A stretch of DNA of 64,000 nt from Apostichopus japonicus (taxonomy: Eukaryota; Echinodermata; Holothuroidea; Aspidochirotida; Stichopodidae). Numbering within the stretch: the stretch's first letter is position 1; every line of letters begins with the position of its first letter. The translations under genes and the position numbers were made by a program. The notes beneath the pieces are model-generated. The model was not told the DNA's origin. It did no database searches and saw nothing but the letters and a program-made list of their open reading frames with translations. The stretch spans positions 15,107,264-15,171,263 of the forward strand of contig NC_092583.1 in assembly GCF_037975245.1 (NCBI RefSeq), read 5' to 3'. Positions 12,901 to 24,900 of this stretch are shown piece by piece.

Positions 12901-15900
12901 AAATATAATTTTACCCAGGATAAGTCACATGGTGGAATTGTTTACCTCACTTAATGCCAGGGCATTCTTTAGCTTTTGATGGATGTGTTCCTATTCAAGA
13001 CTTTATTTCTGTTTCTATCAATATTTGAATCTGAAGTGAGGACAGGTCAAGTTACTTAATCAAGTTGGATCTATGTATTCCTCCATACAAATGATCTCTC
13101 ATACATATTTTATTTATCAATAATATTCCCAGATCATCAATGACGGAGGATGTTGCCAGGTTGCGTATCAAGGGTGCCGAACGACAGGACACCGGTCGAT
13201 ATCTGCTAGAGGTTGCCAACCAGTTTGGAGTAGAAACAGTGTTTGCAGACGTTAGAGTGCTTGGTACGTAATTGCTCCTAAAATGTCCGTCAGTTGATGA
13301 TTAAACAATTTCCTGAAATATGTCAGTCTCTTAAATTATTCCAAACTACACTCACTAAAATGATGTGTTCTTTTCTGTTCCTTTTCTGTTCTTTTTCCAA
13401 AGTACTTTATCAGATGTTAACTTTGTATTCTTTGTGATATGAAAGCTATTTGGCTAGCTTTCAGAATGTGTCAAGGACACCATAATATTTTAACATTATC
13501 AAATGCTAGCTCCTGAACCAAACAATTAATAACATTAACTAAATGCCATTATGATTTGAGGGAGTTCTGACACCACCCTGACATGTCAGTGAGATTTTCC
13601 TCAAAGAAAACTAATTGTGATCATCTTTTCTTTCTTCTTGTGTTTTTTTTCCATTTAAGAAAAAAAAACTTTAATATACTTCCGTCAATTTTTACAGACA
13701 AACCGAGTCCACCAGAAGGTGAATACTTTGTGACACGTCAAGAGGCGCCAGACAAGATTAACCTACGTTGGGCACCGCCCAAGGATGATGGTGGTGCTCC
13801 GATTACACTCTACCACGTGGAGATGAAGCAGTTGGGTAAAGAGGGATGGTCCAAAGTAGCCACGACACCGGATACTCATTACACCATCCAAAGACTACAA
13901 CCCAGAGTACCCTACATATTCAGAGTCATTGCCGAGAACAAATATGGAAAGAGCGAGCCTCTAGACGTTAGAGATGCTACCTTTGGAAGAGGAAAGATTG
14001 GTGAGTGACACCACCGGCGTAGTTCTTACAGGATCCAGCCTACCCCGCCCACATACCCTTCCATTGGCATCAGGACCAGCTTGGGCCCCTGTGAAAATTA
14101 TGTCACCGGACCCCTTTTTGGAGTCTTCATTTTTCAAGTATATTACAAACTGAGAATTTCCTTGGCCCCCCCCTGTACCCGTATTGACCCTGGGCTGCAG
14201 CTGTTGATCCTGTTCTTGTCAGGCCTGCCCCTCTCTCCTTTTCATCTAAGGTGTTGATCAAGAAGCCTAAATAGAAGAACAGATAATGATACTGAGCCAT
14301 TGGTTTGTGATCTTAACAACAAACATATCAATTAGCACTCTCCCATAATTAAAAGTAGGCCCCCAAAACAAATGTAGCCCCTCCTTATTTCCTTTGAAAG
14401 GATGCTCTGTTGTAAAGTATTATATTCCTTAGTTTACCTAATTATCAAAGAATGTCTTGCAGTTTCTTTGTAATGCAATCTCTTTTGGCCATAATTCTCA
14501 TGGACTAGGGACTTGATTCCCTGCTAAAGCTCATCACTGTCTAATTAAATTAATTGCCTTTTGTTTACAGATGTACCATCGCCTCCTTCAAAGCCTATGA
14601 TCACTGGTCTGCACCCTAACTCCATTGAACTGACCTGGTCTAAGCCAGACTCAGATGGAGGAAGCCCCGTCTCTGGATACATCCTGGAGATGAAGGAGAC
14701 CAACCGTAAGAGCTGGAGAAGAGTCTTCCCCGAACCTATCAAGGGTACCAAGTGTACAGTCCCGGACCTCTCAGAGGTCAGAGAGTATGAATTCCGGGTC
14801 ATGGCCCAGAACGAGCTCGGTAGGAGCATGCCCAGTCGCCTCTCAGAAGCAGTAGATATGGCCGGTGTAGGAGGTAAGGAATAGAATACCAGAACTTAAA
14901 TCAAGCCTTGGGAGTGTAAACATTTTCAAGGCCCCTCATTTCGGAAAACTAAGGATACTTTCTTGATACTAATTGAACATGATTAAATACCGTGAAGTGT
15001 CATTTAACCCACTCATCCTTATAGTGTATCAATAAAACATCTTGGTTGGTATAAAAAATGAATGCAATTTGCTGGTTGAGAAAACATAATCCCTTACAAT
15101 ATACACGATGCCAGGGAGCTATTTGAGGTCACACAAGCACACACCTGCATTTCAGATGGCTTTCAGACTCATGCAAAAGGACAGAGTAGGAACAGACACA
15201 GGTGCGAGAATTAGCCACTGACATATTTTCCTTTGTAAATAAAAAATGTTTACTTGTTAGTACTGGAAAGTATTATCTGCATGACAATCGCTGTGGTTGT
15301 ACAAATTTTTAAATTAGATTTTTAAACTAAATTGCCTTTTTCTTACATTTTTTAGTTTATAGATTTTTTTTAGCCTTTGGATGTTTCTTAGGTTAGATTT
15401 TTTAAATTAAATTTTCAAGACTATTTTTTCAAAATAGCTTCATTGAGATTTTGCAAACTGAAGGTGACTACGTGACAATAAGCACATCGTTTGTATTGTG
15501 TGATGAAAACCACCCTGTATTGAAGGAGGTAAATAGCCTCTGTTACTAACAGAGGCTCTTACTTGGACCATTTTTCTATATTAAAATTGGAATCTTTTTC
15601 ATCAATTTTGCTTCCTTTTAGGAAAAGGTAAACCATTCTTCCTGAAGAAACCAAGCACAGTTTCTGCTGCAGAAGGATCATCTGCTACTCTTCAATGTGA
15701 AATCAGTGGCGTACCGCCCCCAGAGGTGAAATGGTTCCACGACGGCCGCCAGCTGCAGACAGGACCCAAGTATCGTATGGATGCCCAAGATGGCGGCATC
15801 TACAAACTGACAATCAACGAAATCTCAGAGGAAGACGCTGGAGACTATACCGCTGAAGCTGTGAATGCCTCCGGTACCGACTACGCCAAGTCAGATCTTA

Positions 15901-18900
15901 GAGTTCACGGTAGGTGGCTGCTCATCTCATGCTTTAATTGATTGTCATTGGTGAGGGGTGTGGGAGGGGGGTGTAGGAGGGGGTGTAGGAGGGGCAGTCT
16001 CAGAGGAAGACGCAGGAGACTACACCGCTGAAGCTGTGAATGCCTTCGGTATCGACTACGCCAAGTCAGATCTTAGAGTTCACAGTAGGTGGCTGCTCAT
16101 CTCATGCTTGAATGATTGCTATTGGTGAGGGGTGTGAGAGGGGGTGTAGGGAGGAATGGAGTGTGAGAGGCATTGCCAGAATTTGGTTATTTTATGGGGA
16201 TTTGATTTAAATTAGTTGCTTGAAGCATTTTCAAAAGTAGTGTTATATTTTATATTTATTTTATAATTTATAGCTACAAGACAGCAATTGTAAGTGGCCA
16301 CATTTTAGATTCACATTCCGTAGTTTTCTGAGGTGATTTTTATCAATTTTGTCCATGCTACTGATAGTAAAATTTTGTAACAGTGTAGCACATTAGTTAT
16401 CTTTCCCAAGGTAAGTACAATTTTCTTAAACAACCTTCACTCTTTTTCTCACTTGACAATATTTACCAGAAAAGTCAGGATTTTTTGTAAATTCAATGCA
16501 AACCAGCAAAGCTGGAAGTAGTCTTTTTATTTCTTAGAAGATGCACGTTTGAGACATTTGCGTGTTACACCATTTATTTGCTAAGTTTGATGTGTTTTTT
16601 TGTCTGTTCTTTTCCAGTTCGCCCAACTGTCAACTTCCCATCACACCTCAGAGCTGCCCCGATAACCCTCATGCCAGGAGAAACTCTGAAATTGCGAATC
16701 GGTGCATCGGGATCTCCCAAACCGACCATAAGATGGGAACGTGATGGACAACCCATCATGCCTGGCGGACGCTTTGATGTCAAGACCATTGACCGTGACA
16801 GTACATTAACTGTGTCACAGATCACCCCAGGAGACGCTGGGCGGTACAGTGTCATTGCTGAAAATGAGTACGGTCTCGAAAGTGCAGATATCAGCGTGTT
16901 GGTCTTAGGTAAGTTAAAAAATCATAAACCAGCTCATGGTGAAATTGGAAATTTTTCTCAAATTTACTCTTTTGATACATACATAAAGATTTGAAATATT
17001 CCAACATATTGTATATCAAGTGACGTCATAATGTTTTATTAAAAAAATGGATTGAGTGCATGCAGACATGTTTTAACTGCTACAAATTTAATCACACCTC
17101 CCCCCCCCACCCATGCATTTCAGTCTATGTAGAGAAATACTTGTACCTCTTCCCTCTAATGTGACCTTTCCTCTTCTTGTCCAATACAGGTCCACCTGAG
17201 CATCCACGTAACGTTGAGATACTTGATACCACCAGCGACACCGTGAAACTGTCATGGTTACCTCCTGCAACAGACGGTGGCAGCGCTGTCACCTCTTATG
17301 TAGTCGAAAAACGTGAAGGTGTCTCAGGACCCTGGGTCAGAGCGTTGACCACTCCCAACACTTGGGCAGAACTAACAGGACTTAAGCCAGACACCCAGTA
17401 CCAGTTCCGCGTAGCAGCACTAAGTGCATATGGTACAAGTGCTCCCACTACTGATACCATCCGAGGTCTGACTAAGGGTAAGTGTAAATGTTTCAATGAT
17501 GACACCATTCAATCAAGAAGAGAATCGATAAGCTCACAAAGTTGTAACGTTTTAAAGAAAAGTTTATTCAGTAAGCAATAAGTTTAGTACTTATGGATGA
17601 CACCCATCTTATGCATGACACCCCTGTCCCCCCCCTACCCCCTTCCCCCTCATTATCCTTGTTAGACATAGTTCCAGAATTGTGTTGACTTATGTCAATC
17701 ATCAACTAGAGTTAGTGTTCTTGTCATAATAATTAAATTAAATTGAAGATAGCTAACAAGGTTATCTCTATCTTTTGTAGCTGCTCCAGTTGAGGAGGAA
17801 AGGCCAGAATTTGAAGATTTGGAAGCCAGAATGAGACACTATGACTCACAGGTGCCAAGACTAGTGGACATAACTAGATTCAAGCCTGGTGATCGATTTG
17901 GCTCAGTGTACGATTACTATGACATTCATGAAGAGATTGGAAGGTAATATTACTAGAGTTATTGGTAATTTAGATCAATTTTTCACTATTTTATGATTGT
18001 TTGTGATTTCTTCTTCTTCTTTTAAGATGAGAAAAAACTGAAGTACTGTACATAGAGATTCCTAAAGTACATTTCTCAATAGTAATACGAAATTACATGT
18101 GTAAGGTTTTCTCAAAAGTCGCACTGTATGTCTTGAAATATAACATATCCTGTGCTGTTTGTGAGATTTCCCTTGAAGAGGGGAACAGAGAGTGAGGTAA
18201 AGGTTATGGGAGGGGTGGACACTCTACATGTTGGGTCACAGTATTAGGGAGCATGGGGAGGGAGCTATGATCCTGGAACCTGACAAGTTAGTGGTATGAC
18301 CTCTGTAGTTACAGTACTTCTCCCTGGGGGGTGGATCACCAAACCCATGGTTCTGGGCTTCTTAAAAGTTACCACCTTTCATTACTCAGACACTTTTTAC
18401 TATCACATTGTTTTATCATTTATAGGGGTTCATACGGTGTGGTGTACAGAGCCACAGAAAAAGCCACCAAGAAGACTTGGGCGGCTAAGTTCATCAAATG
18501 CACCCCGGCAGAGAAAGAACTGATCAAACGAGAAATTGATGTCATGAAGAAACTTCATCACCGAAGAATACTTCAACTTCATGAAGTCTTTGAGACAGAA
18601 GATGAAATGATCATGATCATAGAATTGTTAGTTTATCTATTTATTTACTTGGTTGTGTTTGTTTGTTTGTTAGAAAGTTGTTGGTTGTGTTTGAAATATC
18701 TTGTAGTACTTAGTGTATTGTTAACTTGTTTCATTAGTTTTACAACAAATGTTTGAAACCTGGAGAAACGATGTCGCTCATCCAAAAATAAGAGCACCTT
18801 CGTAGTATATGTGCCAATTCTTAGCATATTTGCGTACTGGAATTTTATTCCAACCCTAATTTAGTAAAAACATACATTACCTCTAAAAATTGAACTTTAA

Positions 18901-21900
18901 CTTCCATATTGCAATGTTTTTGCAAAGTACTAATTTGGTGAAAAATGACTGCAAATGTTTGGTTCAACAAATTATGTAGTTTAATTTTTCAAACTTTTTA
19001 CTGTTAGGTAGGTTTTCGGTTCCATATTTCTCTTTGAACAACTATAAATTTAACAATTATAAATAACAACTATATATAAATATTTATAAATTTAACTATC
19101 CTTTATTTCCTTATCATTAAAGTTTGACCGGAGGTGAACTCTTTGATCGTATTGTCGATGAAAATCACATCCTTACCGAGCCAGAAATTGTTGAGTACAT
19201 GAGACAGGTCTGTGAAGGCATGAAGCACATGCACGAGAAACATATCGTTCATCTTGATATGAAGGTATGTAAAAACTGTTGATCTCTTACCCCCTACCCC
19301 CTCTCTCCCCCTTCCCCTCCCAACTCTCCCCTTCATGTTCCAGTTCTACTCATATGCCTGTAGTTTCATGTTGGTTTAGTGAACATTCCATAAAACAAAT
19401 CCCCCAGAACTCTCTTTAAAGTAGCAAAACAAAGAAAATCTTGGGGATACATATTTGAATTTGAATGGTTTCTCCCAAACTGTGTCAGTACTTCAAATAA
19501 TGAAATGCTTCATTTTCCTCTAAGTTTTGATGTTACACTTAAAGCTTCTGTTGACTGCATTTTTATTTCACATGTGACACTTTCATAATGCTTATTGCAG
19601 CCCTGTGATATGGAAACTGTTGATGAATTATTAATTTAAGAAAAAATTAAGATTTTAAATTTTTGTTATTCTTTCTAACATCCCAGCCTGAGAATGTCAT
19701 GCTCAGAGACCGTACATCTGACGATCTGAAACTGATTGACTTTGGCCTCTCTCGTGAAATTGACCCGGATGAACCCATCAAAGTGATGTTTGGAACTCCA
19801 GAGTTTGTGGCACCCGAAGTTGTCAATTATGAGCCTGTGGGCTTACCTACTGATGTTTGGTCATTAGGTGTCCTGGCATATATCATGTAAGTTGAATGTT
19901 ACTGTTTGGAAATATTGTTAGCCGATGGGGTAGAACTAGTGGCGGCATATCAGATCCATTTTGTTTGGTCAAGGAGGTTATTAAGAGACAAGTACGAATG
20001 AATTGGGATGTAGAAGAGCGTATCCCTCTCTTTAGCACCTGCAAAACTTTCGGCAGCCATCATGTAAAGTAAACAAAAATACAATTATTCTGTTTGTATT
20101 CTTTGTGTAAGGAGAAAGAGAGGGATTCAACCTTCTCAAACACATTCCACCGTGGATTTGTCGCCTTTTTTGTTTTTTGTATCCTTATGTTACCATCATA
20201 TTTGCGTGTTACATTCTTATTTTTTGTTTGTTATTTTGTCCAGGTTGAGTGGTTTTTCACCATTCATGGGAGACAATGACCAAGAGACATTAAAGAATGT
20301 TGCCAAGGGTGAGTGGGACTTTGAAGAAGAGGCATTCAATGACATCTCAGATGAGGCTCTTGATTGGATTGAGAAGATCTTAGTGGTCGAAAAAGAGTAA
20401 GTGCATAGAGACATTATGGCCTTATTGGTCATATTTCTGTGATTTAATAATTTATGGTGATATTGAGAGAGAGGATTGTCCTTAAATGATTCAGACAATG
20501 GTTCTATGGATTGCAGGTTTGAGTCTGGGTCGGATCATTAGGTTGCGTCCTTGAGCAAGGCATGTAATTTAAAGTGCCTCTGTTCAACCAGGTGTGTAAA
20601 CAGTGGGGGGGGGGAGGGGGCTGCACCGTATAGGATGTCCACCAGAGGATGTGTAGATTTGGTGTACTTTAGGAAGCAACTGTTGGAGTTGTACCCACTG
20701 CCAGGTGTGTGAGTGTGACAGGTTATTACTGTTGTAAAGTTGTGTGAGAAGTCAAGTCATCACTTTCAACTTTCAACTTATCTTTCAACTTTTATTTTAG
20801 TTTCGTTGTTATCTGCTTCATAGGCAGAAAATACAAACAGAATGCTTCATAGTTTAATCCTGACCTGCTCAAGAGTGTTATCATGCTGCTTTACACCATT
20901 AATGGATTTCAACCACCTCTTTGGGGCGGTCTGCCAATTTCCCAAGAATATCACCACCCTCGATCCCCCTAGCGATTCTGATAACTAACTAATATACCTT
21001 TTGTTTCACCTACTTAGCGACCGTATGACAATCCAGCAAGCTTTGGATCATCCCTGGCTACAGATGATCACGGATGAAGAAGCCAGGAGACACGCCCGTA
21101 GACTGGAGAGCACCAGACTCGCTAAATACTGGAAGCAGTATAAATATGTGGTACAGTATTTAACATCATTGTGTTAAAATACCTCACAAAATTGTCAAAT
21201 ATCTTATAGGGTTCTCAGTCCATGTCTTATCATTACATTCTTATTTTTTGTGTTCCAAATATGCCAGATAATAAAAACTGGTCACCAGATGCCAAAATCA
21301 GTATTTTCTTTTACATTCTTCATTTGCGAGCCTTGAGTGGTTACAAGCCAAATCATCTCCATTGTGCAAGGATGGATATATAAAGAGTTTGGAATTTGAA
21401 GGTGAATTTGGGGAATAAGCCTCCATAGTCCCCCGAGCACACACTTCCCCACCCCCACCCCCACCCCATAAGGCTCGCTACTTGTGTTCTTCAAGGTTCA
21501 GACCCTCAATTGACTTATTTCACCATGTGCCAAACTCTGGCAAACATAGAAAATGATCTAAAATTTCAGAAAAATCATTTAATAATAGTTGATCAATTGA
21601 TGTGTTGCTCAAGTCTACTAAAATGTCTACATAAGTAAAATGTTGGAGATTCAATTTCATTTCTTGCAGAGCGGTCATACAGTGGTCTCTATCGGTAGAG
21701 TGGCCCATGGTGGCGCTCTTCGTGAACTTCATCAAGTTTATCGAGGCTCTCAGCTCTACCAGAGAATTCTCTTCATGGGTAAGCTAATCGTTTGTCAGAA
21801 AAACTTTCTTCAGGTATCATTTCAAAGTTTGAGACATCTTTCTCAGTAAAGAAAATTGAGCATTTTGCTTTGTTAGGCAGGACTTTCTGCTAGGAAGGTG

Positions 21901-24900
21901 ATGATACATTTGAATAAGGGTACTAGTCTCCTAGAAGTCACAACTTTGGCATTTCCAGTTGTGAAACTAGAAGACACATGTACTCTTATGCAATCCTAAA
22001 GTGATAATAGCATATTCTTGTGTTATTTGTTTATGGGATTCTTGGTCACCTTCCACATCAACCGAAAGCAAATTGTATGCTTTATGAAAACCTGTGTTTT
22101 GAAAATAAATAAAACTTATTGAAATGGTTGGGCATAGATATGTATTATCAACTATATTTTCCAGTTTGTTCTTTAAAAATTGACTACAAAAGCACAATTT
22201 TTTTTTTCAAATTATACAGATTCCCGAGATGCGGCTCCTAAGATAACACGACGTCTGGAAGATGTGATCGCTATAGAGGGTAACGCCGCTCGCTTTGAGT
22301 GTGAAGTTACGGCCATGACGGAACCTCTCATCGAATGGTACAAAGACCAAGAACTCCTGGTCATCGGAGTCAAGTACAAGATGCTCTACGAAGATGGAAC
22401 GTTCACTCTGGTTGTGAATAACGTAGACATCGATGACGTCGGACAGTACATCTGTCGAGCTACCAACTCCTATGGACACGCTACCTCATCGGCTGATCTG
22501 GAAATTGAATGTAAATTAAATTAAAGTTACATACAAGTTTGATTTGCTGCATGCTCTGCATAAGCAGATCTATGAAACGAAAGATGCTAAAGTGTTAGGA
22601 ATGTTTCAATGAGACCAGAACTACAAGTTTGGTCAGCTGCGAATGGTTTTTACAGACAGTGACATTAGGTTATGTAGTACCACCGGCCCTCCCAATAATT
22701 GTGCAGCCACTTGAAGGGTTGTATAATAGGTTAAATCTTACCCCAACAGAGTTGATTAGACTCAGCTAATATCATATTTGACATTAGGGTAACTTTTCAG
22801 TTTTTGTTTTGTATTCCAGTAATATGAAATTTTGAGTTTGAGAAAAGTTCACATTTAGTTATCAACATGAAATATTTAAAATTCAGGGTTTTTATTTCTT
22901 ATTTTTGGGCCATTTTTTACTATTTGTGTATTATTTTTCAATTGATTTATGTTCTATAGTGCTTGGAGAAGAAGAACTGGCCCAGCGAGGAGAGAGAAGA
23001 ACTCTTGATCTCAAGAGGCAGCGGTAAGGATTTATTCTCACTATTTTTTTGGCTTATTTTAAGGGAGAGGGTGGTGGGAGGGGGGGGCAGACACCAGTTT
23101 CATGATTAAATGAGACTGTGTAACTTACATTACAAAATTAATGGTGTTGTAAAATTTCACATAACTGTAACAACTAACTCACCAGGAATTTTATTTGATG
23201 ATTTAGCTTCTTCCATTTCTAGAATTCCTCTAGGAGAGAGAGGTAGGAAGCTGAGAGCTGGTCGAGCTGCCCTTATTGGGGTCAGCGAGAAAGCACCTCG
23301 TCTAGTCTCTGAACTGGAGGACCAACAGTGTGGACTAGGCTTCATCCTCCCATTGACCTTCCAAGGTATCCATAATTTCCAAATATATGTCTTCACACTT
23401 TGCCAGGAAAATAATGTGAAATAAGTATCTTAGCTTCTTTATTGTGACGGATATTGGACATACTACATGGATTTTAATACTTCAGGTCATCTAGTTAACA
23501 CATATCTGTCGAGTGAATCTCTTTGTTTTGAAACTAGCTTGTGAAATTTTCAGGAGGTAATGTAGGATGGATAAAACATATCACTTCACATATCAAGGGT
23601 TTGTTTTGTTTTTTATAGAAACTCAAGTTTTATTTTGTTAATAATAATCCTTCAGTTTATAAATATGAAAGGAAATTTAAGACACAGTCATCTGCTGGAC
23701 TTTTGAAAGGTCAGGTGAAGAAGTAGTCTCTACTACTGGCCTTAACAACATGCAAAAACCTCCCCATTATCAAACAGTTTCAAATTTTCAAAGAACAGTG
23801 TAATATATAGTCCTTGTCTTTTTTGTATAAGGATTGATGGTTGGTGGGGAGGGGGACTTTATAGGGGTTTCTCACCCCAGTTGTGGTTTTGATGAAATGT
23901 CCTCAATATTCTTGGTCAAGTTTGTAATCTTTCACGTTTTGGTTTGGTCAGTTCTCCTACCACCACATGTGGATACCAAAGTGAAATGGATGAGGAACGA
24001 GGAAGTCGTCAAGGAAGGCTCTCATCTTCACTTGCTAGAGGAGGATGAGGAGGGAGTCTACACCCTAGAGATTGAAGAGACCCAAATAACTGACTCTGGT
24101 ATCTATGAGGCAGAAGTCTCAAACCAATTTGGAACCGTCGCCACCCGTTGTAAGGTTGACGTCGATGGTAGGTGGCTGGTTTTCAACTTTCGAGGGCCAA
24201 GAGTGTGTTAAGAGTAATAGCGTTCGTAATCTAGAAAAGTACTTGGGTATTGTTCCAAATATGCTAGAAAATTGGTCAATTTTAGTCTTACTTTTGCACT
24301 TATAGTATTGTCACATCTGTGTAGAATAGTATTCATTAGTATGTCTTTGAATAAAACTGTTTTGGAACTATAATAAAAACAAAGCACTTGTGGAAAGTTG
24401 TCACAGGTTTAGTATGCTAAACTTCTGCTATGTCGTGTAGTTAAATACAGTAAGGTTTACTGAAATTTTCACCATTTTAAGGTATTTAGAAGTATACTCT
24501 TACCCAAATAAAGGGGAACTTTTTGTGTTCCATTGTGATCACTGTCATGAAGGAGTCTACCTTTAATACTGGTTGAAACCTGTATTGCCAAAGATGGCTA
24601 TAACACCAAGTATTAATTCTCTTTCATATACTTGACTTTATTTTTTCACTTTCTTTTTAGATAAATACATGGACAAATATTCCAACTACAGCCGACCAAG
24701 ATTCACACAGGTTCTACGTGACATGTTGATTGTTGAAGGCAGTGCTGCCAGGCTGGACTGTAAGATTACTGGCATTCCAGAACCAGAAATTAGATGGTGA
24801 GTCACATGTTCATGTTACTCTAATATTCTGTGTTTATATTTCTAGTGTGTCTTCCTTGTATTGCTTTGTAGCAATTCTGATTGTTATCATTGTAAGCAAC

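Noticed and set aside
15998-16084. Annotating the duplicated exon tail as a regular coding exon
   Set aside because: It encodes only the last third of an Ig and has a G-rich, poor polypyrimidine tract; kept as a pseudo-exon.
20397-20400. In-frame TAA at the end of the kinase C-lobe exon as a truncation
   Set aside because: The donor GTAAGT overlaps it and splicing to 21018 restores the conserved VEKDDRMT sequence.
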